From Conexibacter woesei DSM 14684 (GTDB taxonomy: Bacteria > Actinomycetota > Thermoleophilia > Solirubrobacterales > Solirubrobacteraceae): 64,000 nt of DNA. Numbering within the stretch: position 1 is the first letter of the stretch; each line of letters starts with the position of its first letter. The notes under the pieces were generated by a model that had not been told where the DNA came from, made no database searches, and saw only the letters and a program-made list of their open reading frames with translations. A program made the translations under genes and the position numbers. The stretch lies in NCBI RefSeq assembly GCF_000025265.1, contig NC_013739.1, forward strand, positions 868,001-932,000, given 5' to 3'. Shown one piece after another: positions 25,027 to 37,138 of this stretch.

Positions 25027-28000
25027 AACGTGGAAGGTTGCGCGCGGCCCCGCCGAGTCGGCGTCGTTGGGTGGCGCCGCTGCTCGCGTCTGCCGCCCTC
25101 TTGACACTGCCGGCGCTTGCGTCGGCGGCGACGGTCAGTGGCACGGCGTTCGAGGACTTCAACGACAACGGCGTGCGCAACAGCTCGCCGCAGGTCGACC
25201 GCGGCGTCGGCGGGATCACCGTCACCGCGTACGGTCCCGGCGGCGCCGTCCTCGCGAGCGGCACGACGGCCGCCGACGGCACCTACGGCCTGAACGTCCC
25301 GGATCCCGCCGCGAGAGTGCGGCTCGAGTTCACCGGTCTGCCGGCCGGTTATCAGCCGGCGCGTCACGGCGCGAGATCGGGCACGACGGTGCAGTTCGTC
25401 GACCTCTCTGGCGGCAATGTCGTCGGCGCCGACGTCGGCGTCTTGCAGCCGGCGAACTTCTGTCAGGACAACCCGCAGCTGGCGATCGCGTGCATGGAGT
25501 TCGGTGGTCACACCGGCACGCATGCTGACAACGCGGCGCTCCGGCTGGTGCCCGAGAGCACGCCGGAGGACACGGTGCCGGTCCCGATCGGGTCGAGACT
25601 GCCCGGCGAGGTGACGGCTGCCAGCTACCGACAGGTGGGGACGATCTTCGGCGTCGCTCATCCGCAGGACGCGAACTTCCTGTACTCGGCCGCGTACACC
25701 AAGCGGCACACCGACTACGGTCCCGGCGGCGCCGGGGCGATCTATCGCACCGACGTCGACCAGGCCAACGCGGGCACGCCGAACGCGACGGTCTTCTTCG
25801 ACGTCAACAGCCTGGCCGGCAGACCGGCGGGGAACCCGACGCGCGGCACGGGCGGCTGGGATACCGACGCCAACTCGTGGGACGCCGTCGGCAGAAGCGG
25901 CCTCGGCAACCTCGCGACCGACCTGGGCGGCACGCAGCTGTTCACGGTCGGCCTCGCGACCCGCGAGTTGATCCGCGTGCCGATCCCCGCCGACGGCTCG
26001 AGACCGGCTCCGGGTTCTGCCGGCAAGTGGACGATCCCGAGCCCGTGCGTCCCGGCCGGCGACGCGCGGCCGCAGAGCGTCGCGTGGAAGGACGGGCTGG
26101 TCTACGTCGGCGGCGTCTGCTCGATGGCGAGCGCGGGCGCTCCGCCGCAGACGGCCAACGCGAACCTGAGACTGTACGTCTACACCTTCGACCCGGCGAC
26201 CGGCGCCTTCAGCCCGAGCCCGGTGCTCGACACGCCGCTGGCGGCCGACCGGATCTGCAACCACCGTTTCAGATCCACCACGTTCCCGGCCGAGGACTGC
26301 GTCAGCCCCGATGCGTCGGCCGACTGGCATCCGTGGGCCGACAGCGTCATCAAGCAGTACCAGTACGGGCAGCCGATGCTGTCTGACATCGCCTTCGTCG
26401 GCGACGACATGGTGCTCGGCATCCGCGATCGCTGGGCCGACCAGCTCGGCACCGCCTCGTTCTACCCCGACGGCGCTCCGGCGCCGCTGGAGAACGGCAT
26501 CGGATCCGGCTACGCGCTGCGGGCGTGCGCGGCGGGAGGCGCCTACCAGCTCGAGAGCAACGCGAGCTGCGGCGGCCTGACCGCCTCGAGAGGCCAGAAC
26601 TTCGCCAGATATGGTCCGGGCGACGGCCTCTTCTACTGGGACCAGACCTACAACGTGTTCCGGCAGCCCGATCCGCGAGGCGGGCATGACTACACCGGGA
26701 TGGGCGGCCTGCTGACGATCCCCGGCTTCCCGGAGCTGCGTCAGACGACGATCAACTCGGTCGATGACTGCCCCACCACAGGCCCGCCGGTCACAGCGTG
26801 CGCCGACCCGTTGAACAGAGGCCCGAACTCGTCGGGCGGCGTGCTGTACCTCGGCAACGACGACGGCGCGCGCGCGAAGGGCTTCCTCGTCTACTCCGGG
26901 ACCGGCGACGGCGGCAACTTCGGCAAGTCCAACGGCCTCGGCGACCTGGAGGCGCTGTGCGATTCCGCGCCGATCGAGATCGGCAACTACGTCTGGCTCG
27001 ATCCGGACAAGAACGGCGTGCAGGATCCGAACGAGCCCGCGATCGCCGACGTGCTCGTCGAGCTGCTCGACGCGAGCGGGAACGTGATCGCGACGACGAG
27101 AACGGACGCCAACGGCCAGTACTGGTTCAACGAGAGCAACGTGCCGGGCGCGATCCAGCCGAACACCGACTACACGGTGCGGATCCCGCTCGACCAGGCG
27201 CCACTGGCCGGGTTCTCCCCGACGGGCGACCACAGAAGCGCGGACCTGCGTGACTCCAACGGCGTCGTGTCGGGCCGCTACGTCGTCGATCCGCTCAGAA
27301 CGGGTGCCGCCGGTCACAACGACCACACGCACGACTTCGGCTTCTGGTGGTTCAACGTCAGCATCAGAAAGGCCGTCTCCTCGCCGACGGCGAAGATCGG
27401 CGACACCGTCACGTACACGTTGACGGCGAGAAACGACGGGCCCGCGGTCGCCGACGACGTCGTCGTCACCGACAACCTGCCCGAGCAGCTGCAGCTGACG
27501 GGTGCGAGAACGAGCAAGGGCTCGTGCACCACGGCGGGCAACAGCGTGAGATGCGAGCTGGGCCGGTTGCAGCCGGGTCAGACCGAGACGGTCACGGTGA
27601 CGGCGGTCGCGCACAGAGCGGGGACGGCGATCAACAACGCCGAGATCAGATCGCCCGGCGACAGAGACCCGAGAGACAACAGAGACAGAAGAGAGGTCAG
27701 AATCCCGCAGCCCGACCTCTCGATCGTCAAGACCGCGTCGGCCGGGACGGTCAAGCTCGGCGAGACGGTCACGTACACCCTGACGGCGAGAAACAACGGC
27801 CCCGGTCTGGCGAGAGACGTCTTCGTGACAGACAGGCTGCCGGAGCAGCTCGCGCTGACCGGCGCGAGAACGCCGGTCGGGACGTGCACGAGCAGAGGCG
27901 ATGACGTGCGCTGCGAGCTGGGCACGTTGAGAGAGGGTCAGCGCGTGGCGGTCACCGTGATGGCGAGAGCCGTCAGGGCGGGCAGATCGGTGAACGTGGG

Positions 28001-28475
28001 TGTCGTCGACGTGCCGCCGCCTCCGCCGGGCACGCCGAGAGATCCGACGCCGAGAAACAACAGAGATCCGGCGAGAGTCGTGGTCAGAAGAGTCGATCTG
28101 GGCCTGACCAAGACGGTCAATCGGAGCGTGCTGCGGGCGGGTCAGCGGGCGACGTTCACGATCAAGGTCCGTAACCCGAGCAGAAGAGTGACGCTGCGCA
28201 ACGTGCGCACGTGCGACGACCTGCCGGCCGGCCTGGCGTTCGTCAAGGCGACCCCGAAGGCGAAGCTCGTCAAGGGCCGCTACTGCTGGACCGCCAAAGT
28301 GCTCAAGCCGGGCCAGAGCAGGACCTACCGGATGACGGTGCGGGCGCTGCGGGGCACCACCGGCACGAAAGTGAACCGCGCGGTCGCGACCGCGCGCGAC
28401 GCGAACACGCGACGCGCCAACCGCGCCGTCCGCGTGATCGGCGGCCAGATCAAGGCCGGCGGCGTCACGGGCTAG
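25023..28475 (+). CDS. Secreted SdrD-B/DUF11 repeat protein
   Basis: A 1150-aa exported surface-type protein. The signal peptide is residues 1-36 (RRRWVAPLLASAALLTLPAL, cleavage after ASA). An SdrD B-like domain follows at once (VSGTAFEDFNDNGVRNSSPQ), then a large propeller-like domain (about 150-640), a second SdrD-B domain (IGNYVWLDPDKNGVQDPNEP), and three DUF11 domains (from about 780: KIGDTVTYTLTARNDGPAVA, KLGETVTYTLTARNNGPGLA, RAGQRATFTIKVRNPSRRV). There is no LPXTG or C-terminal anchor. Such proteins are usually wall-associated or adhesive. Arginine in the first two DUF11 repeats is encoded almost only by AGA, unusual at this GC content. The ATG at 25023 is coupled to a mini-ORF. Confidence 0.88.
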   Translation: MKRGRLRAAPPSRRRWVAPLLASAALLTLPALASAATVSGTAFEDFNDNGVRNSSPQVDRGVGGITVTAYGPGGAVLASGTTAADGTYGLNVPDPAARVRLEFTGLPAGYQPARHGARSGTTVQFVDLSGGNVVGADVGVLQPANFCQDNPQLAIACMEFGGHTGTHADNAALRLVPESTPEDTVPVPIGSRLPGEVTAASYRQVGTIFGVAHPQDANFLYSAAYTKRHTDYGPGGAGAIYRTDVDQANAGTPNATVFFDVNSLAGRPAGNPTRGTGGWDTDANSWDAVGRSGLGNLATDLGGTQLFTVGLATRELIRVPIPADGSRPAPGSAGKWTIPSPCVPAGDARPQSVAWKDGLVYVGGVCSMASAGAPPQTANANLRLYVYTFDPATGAFSPSPVLDTPLAADRICNHRFRSTTFPAEDCVSPDASADWHPWADSVIKQYQYGQPMLSDIAFVGDDMVLGIRDRWADQLGTASFYPDGAPAPLENGIGSGYALRACAAGGAYQLESNASCGGLTASRGQNFARYGPGDGLFYWDQTYNVFRQPDPRGGHDYTGMGGLLTIPGFPELRQTTINSVDDCPTTGPPVTACADPLNRGPNSSGGVLYLGNDDGARAKGFLVYSGTGDGGNFGKSNGLGDLEALCDSAPIEIGNYVWLDPDKNGVQDPNEPAIADVLVELLDASGNVIATTRTDANGQYWFNESNVPGAIQPNTDYTVRIPLDQAPLAGFSPTGDHRSADLRDSNGVVSGRYVVDPLRTGAAGHNDHTHDFGFWWFNVSIRKAVSSPTAKIGDTVTYTLTARNDGPAVADDVVVTDNLPEQLQLTGARTSKGSCTTAGNSVRCELGRLQPGQTETVTVTAVAHRAGTAINNAEIRSPGDRDPRDNRDRREVRIPQPDLSIVKTASAGTVKLGETVTYTLTARNNGPGLARDVFVTDRLPEQLALTGARTPVGTCTSRGDDVRCELGTLREGQRVAVTVMARAVRAGRSVNVGVVDVPPPPPGTPRDPTPRNNRDPARVVVRRVDLGLTKTVNRSVLRAGQRATFTIKVRNPSRRVTLRNVRTCDDLPAGLAFVKATPKAKLVKGRYCWTAKVLKPGQSRTYRMTVRALRGTTGTKVNRAVATARDANTRRANRAVRVIGGQIKAGGVTG

Positions 28476-28603
28476 TTCCTCCGGACAACCACCCCGACCG
28501 AGCGACGGCTCCGCATCTCCCGCGGGGCCGTCGCGACCACACTCGCCGGCGGACCGTCGTCGCCCTGGCCGGTCCACTCGGGGCCACGATGTAGATTGGC
28601 CAG

Positions 28604-29038
28604 ATGGCACTCAGGCTGGACAACGTCGGGATCGTCGTCGAGGACCTGGCAGCGGCGATCGAGTTCTTCCGTGAACTCGGCCTCGAGCTCGAAGGTCGAG
28701 CCATGGTGGAAGGGGAGTGGGCCGGGCGCGTCACCGGCCTCGGCGACCAGCGCGTCGAGATCGCCATGATGCGTACGCCGGACGGTCACGGTCGGCTCGA
28801 GCTCTCGCGCTTTCTCGCGCCGCGTGTGGTTGCCGATCACCGGAACGCCCCGGTGAACGCGCTGGGTTACCTCCGCGTCATGTTCGCGGTGGATGACATC
28901 GACGAGACGCTCGCTCGGCTCCGCAAGCACGGCGCGCAGCTCGTCAGCGATGACGTGGTCCAGTTCGAGGACGCGTATCGGCTCTGCTACGTCCGCGGGC
29001 CTGAAGGCCTGCTCCTCGGGCTCGCCCAAGAACTCTGA
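28604..29038 (+). CDS. VOC/glyoxalase-family protein
   Basis: A 144-aa protein made of two beta-alpha-beta-beta-beta modules typical of the vicinal oxygen chelate fold: LDNVGIVVEDLAAAIEFFRE in the first and YLRVMFAVDDIDETLARLRK in the second, ending YVRGPEGLLLGLAQEL. The metal-ligand positions usually occupied by His/Glu are Asn (DNV) and Glu near the C-terminus (RGPEG), so metal binding is possible but incomplete. Members include glyoxalase I, dioxygenases and resistance proteins; the substrate is unknown. It is an isolated gene. Confidence 0.88.
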   Translation: MALRLDNVGIVVEDLAAAIEFFRELGLELEGRAMVEGEWAGRVTGLGDQRVEIAMMRTPDGHGRLELSRFLAPRVVADHRNAPVNALGYLRVMFAVDDIDETLARLRKHGAQLVSDDVVQFEDAYRLCYVRGPEGLLLGLAQEL

Positions 29039-29082
29039 CGCGACCTCGCAAGCGAATGGCGCGCCAGCTGCGCCAGGGTGCC

Positions 29083-29475
29083 TCAGCCGACGATCTTGGC
29101 CTTGAGCCGTTGGAACTCCTCATCGGAAAGCGCGCCCTTGTCGCGCAGCTCGCTGAGCTTCGTCAGCTCGTCGGCTGGGGACGGGGCGACGTCGCGGATG
29201 TAGGCGTCGGTCGCCTGTTGGATCTCTCGCTGTTGGGCGATCGCGCGGTCGCGCATGCCGTTGCCGCGAAAGATCAGGTACACGAGCGCAGACACGAACG
29301 GCACGACGATCAGGAACAGGCACCAGAGCGCCTTCCAGCCACCGGACAGCTCATGGTCGCGGAAGAGGTCCATCACGATGGTGATGAACAGCCACACCCA
29401 GATCACGAAGAAGAAGATCTCCACGACGGTCAGCAGCGCGTGACCGAACGTGAAATCAGCGAAGACCAACGGCAT
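29083..29475 (-). CDS. SHOCT-domain small membrane protein
   Basis: A 130-aa protein with two TM helices (ALLTVVEIFFFVIWVWLFIT and ALWCLFLIVVPFVSALVYLI; the phospholipase-D-N-terminal-like PLDc_N arrangement). A cytoplasmic linker follows, then a C-terminal SHOCT motif, ADELTKLSELRDKGALSDEE ending FQRLKAKIVG. SHOCT proteins are widespread in actinobacteria; the motif may mediate oligomerisation, and the function is unknown. It is convergent with the VOC gene. Confidence 0.88.
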   Translation of the reverse strand: MPLVFADFTFGHALLTVVEIFFFVIWVWLFITIVMDLFRDHELSGGWKALWCLFLIVVPFVSALVYLIFRGNGMRDRAIAQQREIQQATDAYIRDVAPSPADELTKLSELRDKGALSDEEFQRLKAKIVG

Positions 29476-29606
29476 ACGATGCTCCCGGTCCGAGTGGGCA
29501 CGCCGCGGTGAGCCGCGGCTAGATCAAGAGCACCGTATTGTGGGGCGTCGGGAGGGTCAAGTTCTTGTCTCGAAGGACCCCGACCCCGGCGTCGCCCGTT
29601 TGCGCG

Positions 29607-30830
29607 TCATTCCCTCGACCCTGAGGCCCTCGTGCGGGCGGCCTGGCGGACCAGGTGGTCGCGCTCGGCGACGTTCGTGGCCCGGCGGGCGGCCTCGGCG
29701 TAGGCCGCCGCGGCCGCAGGGAGGTCGCCGCCCAGCTCGTGCAGATGGCCGCGGACGGCGTGCCAGCGGTGCCGCTCGCCGATCGTGTCGCACAGCCGGT
29801 CGGTCTCGCGCAGCCCCGCGGCAGCGCCGAGGACGTGGCCGACCGCGACGGCGCGCCCGAGCACGGCGGCGGGGTCCTGGCGCACTGGGTCGTCGGTGAG
29901 CGCGACGAGGTCGTCGTACCAGGCGAGGATCTGCGGCCAGTCGGTCTCCTCGGCGCTCGCCGCGTCGTCGTGGAGGGCCGCGATCGCGGCCTCGACCTGG
30001 TAGCGGCCCGGGCGCTCGACGGCCAGCGCCGACTGCAGGACGCGCACGCCCTCGGCGATCTCGCGGGTGTCCCACAGGCCGCGGTCCTGCCGGTCGAGCG
30101 TGACGATGCGACCCTCCGAGTCGAGCCGCGCTGGCAGCCGGGCGTGGTTGAGGAGCATCAGCGCGAGCAGCCCGCGCGCCTCCGGCTCCTCGGTGGCGAG
30201 GGTGAGCTGGCGGGCGAGCCGGATCGCCTCGCCGGCCAGGTCCTGGGCGGGCGGGCCGGTCTTGGGGCCGGTGTGACCGGCCGTATAGACGAGGTAGAGC
30301 ACGCGCAGCACGACGGCGAGGTCGCCGGGCTGGTCCAGGCGACGAACGGGCGGGCCGGCCAGGACCCGCTTGGCCCGGCTGATCCGCTGCGCCATCGTCG
30401 CCTCCGGCACGTAGAAGGCGTCGGCGATCTCCCGTGTCGTGAGACCGCCGACGGCGCGCAGGGTCAGCGCCACCTGGGAAGCGGGCGCGAGCTCCGGGTG
30501 ACAGCAGCAGAACAGCAGGAAGAGGGTGTCGTCGCCCTTCGTCGTCGCGATGGACCACGGCTCGGCGTACGTCTGCTCCTCGCGGCGCAGCCGGGCGGCC
30601 TCGCTACGGCGCGCGTCGACGAGCCGCCGCGTGGCGACCGTCGTCAGCCACGCGCGCGGATCGCGCGGCGGGTGCTCGGGCCACACCCGCAGCGCCTCCA
30701 GCAGCGCCTCTTGGAGCGCGTCCTCGGCGGCGTCGAACTCCTCGCCGCGCCGGACCATCCCCGCGAGCACCTGCGGGACGAGAGCGCGCAGCGCGCCCTC
30801 GTCCAGCCGTCGCGTCGGCTCGTCGACCAC
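29607..30830 (-). CDS. ECF RNA polymerase sigma factor, ECF42 type
   Basis: A 407-aa sigma factor starting at GTG. The sigma2 region is FDAAEDALQEALLEALRVWP and sigma4 contains GLTTREIADAFYVPEATMAQ followed by RISRAKRVLAG. The long C-terminal extension (about 180-400: YTAGHTGPKTGPPAQDLAGE, LMLLNHARLPARLDSEGRIV, AAAAAYAEAARRATNVAERD) is the DUF6596/TPR-like domain that defines ECF42. In this group the extension substitutes for an anti-sigma factor and a DGPF protein gene lies next to it, exactly as here (6 bp upstream). ECF42 factors are thought to switch on their DGPF gene; the stimulus is unknown. Confidence 0.93.
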   Translation of the reverse strand: MVDEPTRRLDEGALRALVPQVLAGMVRRGEEFDAAEDALQEALLEALRVWPEHPPRDPRAWLTTVATRRLVDARRSEAARLRREEQTYAEPWSIATTKGDDTLFLLFCCCHPELAPASQVALTLRAVGGLTTREIADAFYVPEATMAQRISRAKRVLAGPPVRRLDQPGDLAVVLRVLYLVYTAGHTGPKTGPPAQDLAGEAIRLARQLTLATEEPEARGLLALMLLNHARLPARLDSEGRIVTLDRQDRGLWDTREIAEGVRVLQSALAVERPGRYQVEAAIAALHDDAASAEETDWPQILAWYDDLVALTDDPVRQDPAAVLGRAVAVGHVLGAAAGLRETDRLCDTIGERHRWHAVRGHLHELGGDLPAAAAAYAEAARRATNVAERDHLVRQAARTRASGSRE

Positions 30831-30836
30831 GCCGGA

Positions 30837-31247
30837 TCAGTCCGCCGCCGGCGCCCCGGACATGACCTCCCGGACGTCGATCCACTCGTACAGCGGCTCC
30901 CCGCCCGGGCCGGGCTCGGAGGAGACGTACGCCGCCACCTCGACCGCGCGCTCGTGCGACTCGACGTCGATCATGAACCAGCCGGCGACCAGGTCGCTGG
31001 TCTCGGGCAGCGGGCCGTCGGTGGTGACCGGCGCGGCGTCCGGGCCGCCGTAGCGCACCCAGGTGCGTGCCGGCGTGAGCGCCTGTGCTTCGACGTACTC
31101 GCCGCTCTGCTCCAGCAGCTCGCAGACGTGCCGTTGGAAGGCGATGTGCGCCTCCACGTCCTCGGGCGCCCACTGGTCCATCGGGGGGCAGGGAAGGTGC
31201 GGCTGCGGTCCGCCGCGGTAGTGCTTGAGGAGCAGGTACTTGGGCAT
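30837..31247 (-). CDS. YCII/DGPF-domain protein, partner of ECF42 sigma factor
   Basis: A 136-aa YCII-related protein. It begins MPKYLLLKHYRGGPQ and contains the family's VTTDGPLPETSDLVAGWFMI, where the DGP(F/L) motif and the following acidic segment are conserved, then EWIDVREVMSGAP. It is translated from an ATG with an AGGAGA ribosome binding site and is followed by the ECF42 gene after 6 bp, so the two form one operon. The biochemical role of DGPF proteins is not established; the fold is ferredoxin-like, possibly binding a small molecule. Confidence 0.92.
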   Translation of the reverse strand: MPKYLLLKHYRGGPQPHLPCPPMDQWAPEDVEAHIAFQRHVCELLEQSGEYVEAQALTPARTWVRYGGPDAAPVTTDGPLPETSDLVAGWFMIDVESHERAVEVAAYVSSEPGPGGEPLYEWIDVREVMSGAPAAD

Positions 31248-31299
31248 GGTGGTTGGTCTCCTGATGTCGTGGGCCGCGCCTGTCGCGGCCGTTCACGTG

Positions 31300-31329
31300 A
31301 TGAGCGGAGCCGATCGCTGCTTCTCGACA
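31300..31329 (-). promoter_or_regulatory. Candidate ECF42 target promoter
   Basis: TGTCGA lies on the minus strand (plus-strand 31324-31329) about 77 bp upstream of the DGPF start. As I recall, TGTCGA is the conserved -35 element of ECF42 promoters. A matching -10 could not be fixed with confidence. It is consistent with autoregulation of the operon. Confidence 0.4.
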
Positions 31330-31386
31330 TGCAATCACTCACCGACGACACCGTCGCGACCAACCCGAGGTTCGAGCGGCCGCGGC

Positions 31387-34128
31387 TCAGTAGGCGACGA
31401 CCAGCTCGACGCGGCGGTTGAGCGCGCGGCCGGCAGGGGTGGCGTCGTCGGCACGCGGGCGGGACTCGCCGGCGCTCGCGACCGGCAGCCGCGCACGGAC
31501 GCCGGCGCGGCGCAGCACGGCGCAGACGGCCGCGGCGCGGGCGCGGCCGAGCGCGCGGTTCGCGGTGGCGTCGCCGCGCGCGTCGGTGTGGCCGACGCTG
31601 CGGATCGAGCGCGCGCCGTCGAGGTCGGCGGCGACCCGGCGCAGGTGGCGTACGCCGGCCGGCAGCAGCCGCGCCGAGTCGGTCGCGAACTGCCCGTCCG
31701 ACGGGATCACGAGCACGGAAGGCGGCCGCACCACGAGCGTCCGCACGGTCCGCAGCCGCGTGCCGTCGGCTGCCGTCGCGCGCAGCCGCAGCGTCAGCTT
31801 CGCACCGCCGAGCCGCGCGACCGCACGACGCCCGCGCGCGTCGAGCCGCAGCTGCACCGCGCCGCGCCGCGCGTCGTCCGTGAACGTCGCGAGGCCGTGG
31901 CCGACTCTCCGCAGCGTGCCGCGTGTGCCGCCTCTGCCGCCGCCGGTCGCGACGAGCACGTCGACCGCGCAGCGGCGCAGGGCGCCGCGGTCGAGCGCAC
32001 AGCCGACCGTCAGACGCGCGCCGCGGGCGACCGCCGTCGGGGGCGAGACGAGCGTCGCGCGGCGCGGGGGCGGCGCGGGTCTCGCCGGCGGCGCGGGCTC
32101 TGCTCTCGGTTGCGGTTGCGTCTGCGGTTGCGGCGCCGGATCGGTCCTCGGTTGCGGCTGCGCCACCGGCTGCGGCTCTGCTCTCGGCTGTGGCTCCGGT
32201 CTCGCCGGCTCGGTCACCGCGAACGCGACCTCCGCCGCGGGACCGGTGTGGCCTGCGACGTCGGTCTGCCGCACGGCGATCGTGTGGGCGCCGACCGCCA
32301 GGCCGTCGAAGCGCACCGGGCTGACGCACGGTCTCCACGCGCCGCCGTCGAGCGCGCACGCGAACGAGCCGTCCGGCTCGCCCGCGAAGACGACCGTCGC
32401 ATTCGTCTCGCTCGACTGTGCCGGCGGGGCGGCGATGATCGTCGGCTTGGGCGGTGCGGTCGTGTCGACCGTCCAGCTGTACGTCGCGGGGGTCGGGTCG
32501 ACCTGCCGCGGCGGGCCGTTGACGCCTCGCACCGCCAGCTCGTGCGCGCCGTCGCCGAGCCCGGTCAGCGTCAGCGGCGACGTGCACGGCGCGAACGCGG
32601 CGGCGTCGAGGCTGCACTCGAACCCGGTCACGGAGACGCCTGAGAACGAGAACTGCACGTTCGGCCCCGAGATCGACGGAGGCTCGTCGGTGATCGTCGT
32701 GTTGGGCAGCGGCGGCGGCGCGAGCTCGACCGCGCCCGCGTCGCATCCGGCGAGCTGCGGCCGCGCCGTCCCGAGCTGGTCGGTCGCGTCGGCGCAGCCG
32801 AGCGCCGGGCCGAGGTCGACCGCGGGGCCGCCGAAGGCGGGCAGCGCGACCCACTGCCCTCTGACCGCCGCCAGCGGCGCGAGTTCGGGGTCGTCGGATC
32901 CGATGCTCGTCGGCCCGGCGGTGCAGCTCCCGCCGGTTCCGAGCAGGTTGTAGCCGCCGTCCACGAACGAGGCGGCAACGCCGCAGTCGCCTGCGCTCAG
33001 CGGCCCGTTGCCCGCCACGATCGAGCCGGCGATCGTGAACGTGCCGCTGCCGCTGTCGCCCGCGAGCGCGGCGCCGCGGGCGGCCGCCGGGTCGCTCGAA
33101 ACGACGCTGTTGCGCGTGAGCGTGCTGCTGTGGACCAGCGCGGTCCCGTTCGCGTGCAGCGCGCCGCCGCGCGCGTCCCCGACGCCGGACAGGGGGCTGG
33201 AGACACTGTTGCCGTCGAGCGTCGAGCGCACGATCGTCGCCGTGCCCATGGTGACCGAGATCGCCCCGCCGATCGCGATGCCCGACGTCGAGGTCGCCGA
33301 GTTGGCGTCCGCGGTCGTCGCCGTCAACGTGAGCGCACCAGCGCCGAAGACGCGGATCGCGCCACCTGCCGCGCCTCTGCCTGTGACGGCGTTGCCGGTG
33401 AGACGCACGTCGGTCAGCGACACGGTCGCGGGGCCCGTGCGGATCGCCCCGCCGCCCGCGACCGAGCCCGTCGAGCTGGTGCTGTTGCCGTCGAAGGTCG
33501 TGCCGTCGATCGTGAGCGTGCCGGCGGAGTCGAACATGATCGCCCCGCCGTCAGCCCCGTGGATGCCCGTCGCCCGCGCGCTGTTGGAGCCGAACGCGCC
33601 GCCGCTGATCGAGAGCGTTCCGCCGCCTTGGAAGTAGATCGCGCCGCCCGCCGCGGTGGTGGCGCTCTCGGCCGTGTTGGCCTCGAAGCGCATCCCCTCG
33701 AGCGTGAGGTCGACGCCGCCGGCGCGGATCGCCCCGCCGTAGTCGGAGCCGCTCACGACGCCTCTCCGGAAGGTCATATGCCGCAGTTCCACGCTGCCGG
33801 CGGACGGCGCGATCGACAGCACGCGCGAGAGGCCGTTCGCGTCGATCGTCGCGGCGCTCGCCCCGACGCGCGCCATCGTCAGCTCGTCGGTGACCGGAAG
33901 CTCGCCGTTGGCCAGCACGTAGGTTCCGGCGGTGACGAGGATGCTGTCGGGCCCGGGGTTCGCGTTCGCGCTCGTGATCGCCTCGCGCAGCGAGCAGCCG
34001 GTGAAGGTCGGGCAGGCCTGCCCGACCGGCGTGTCGGCGGTGGCGCTCACCGCCCAGGCGGCTGCCTGGGCGGTCGCGGCGGGGAGCGTCAGCGCGGCGA
34101 GCGCCACGGCCGTGGCGCCCAGGCGCAT
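31387..34128 (-). CDS. Secreted CSLREA/beta-helix protein with C-terminal OmpA-like domain
   Basis: A 913-aa exported protein. The signal peptide (RLGATAVALAALTLPAATAQ) is followed by a CSLREA domain (PTFTGCSLREAITSANANPG), a right-handed beta-helix (about 90-430, repeated GGAI and TLDGNS turns), two short Ig-like cassettes (FECSLDAAAFAPCTSPLTL, FACALDGGAWRPCVSPV) and a Pro-Gln-rich linker of about 45 residues. The C-terminal OmpA-like domain runs DGQFATDSARLLPAGVRHLR, then VGHTDARGDATANRALGRAR and NRRVELVVAY. OmpA domains bind peptidoglycan, so the beta-helix would be tethered to the wall. ATG 34128 is preferred over a TTG at 34146. It follows the 956-aa gene by 19 bp, probably as an operon. 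Confidence 0.87.
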   Translation of the reverse strand: MRLGATAVALAALTLPAATAQAAAWAVSATADTPVGQACPTFTGCSLREAITSANANPGPDSILVTAGTYVLANGELPVTDELTMARVGASAATIDANGLSRVLSIAPSAGSVELRHMTFRRGVVSGSDYGGAIRAGGVDLTLEGMRFEANTAESATTAAGGAIYFQGGGTLSISGGAFGSNSARATGIHGADGGAIMFDSAGTLTIDGTTFDGNSTSSTGSVAGGGAIRTGPATVSLTDVRLTGNAVTGRGAAGGAIRVFGAGALTLTATTADANSATSTSGIAIGGAISVTMGTATIVRSTLDGNSVSSPLSGVGDARGGALHANGTALVHSSTLTRNSVVSSDPAAARGAALAGDSGSGTFTIAGSIVAGNGPLSAGDCGVAASFVDGGYNLLGTGGSCTAGPTSIGSDDPELAPLAAVRGQWVALPAFGGPAVDLGPALGCADATDQLGTARPQLAGCDAGAVELAPPPLPNTTITDEPPSISGPNVQFSFSGVSVTGFECSLDAAAFAPCTSPLTLTGLGDGAHELAVRGVNGPPRQVDPTPATYSWTVDTTAPPKPTIIAAPPAQSSETNATVVFAGEPDGSFACALDGGAWRPCVSPVRFDGLAVGAHTIAVRQTDVAGHTGPAAEVAFAVTEPARPEPQPRAEPQPVAQPQPRTDPAPQPQTQPQPRAEPAPPARPAPPPRRATLVSPPTAVARGARLTVGCALDRGALRRCAVDVLVATGGGRGGTRGTLRRVGHGLATFTDDARRGAVQLRLDARGRRAVARLGGAKLTLRLRATAADGTRLRTVRTLVVRPPSVLVIPSDGQFATDSARLLPAGVRHLRRVAADLDGARSIRSVGHTDARGDATANRALGRARAAAVCAVLRRAGVRARLPVASAGESRPRADDATPAGRALNRRVELVVAY

Positions 34129-34147
34129 CGTTCTCAGGTGCGGCAAT

Positions 34148-37105
<2,958 letters not shown>

Positions 37106-37138
37106 TCACGGACGGGGCGGCTGTCTCGTCCTCTGTTC

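Noticed and set aside
24243-28610. Leftward open frame of 1455 codons opposite the DUF11 gene
   Set aside because: Antisense shadow of GC-rich coding sequence; no domain, no plausible start, Arg/Asp-rich. Only the short LuxR-like relic at its far end resembles protein.
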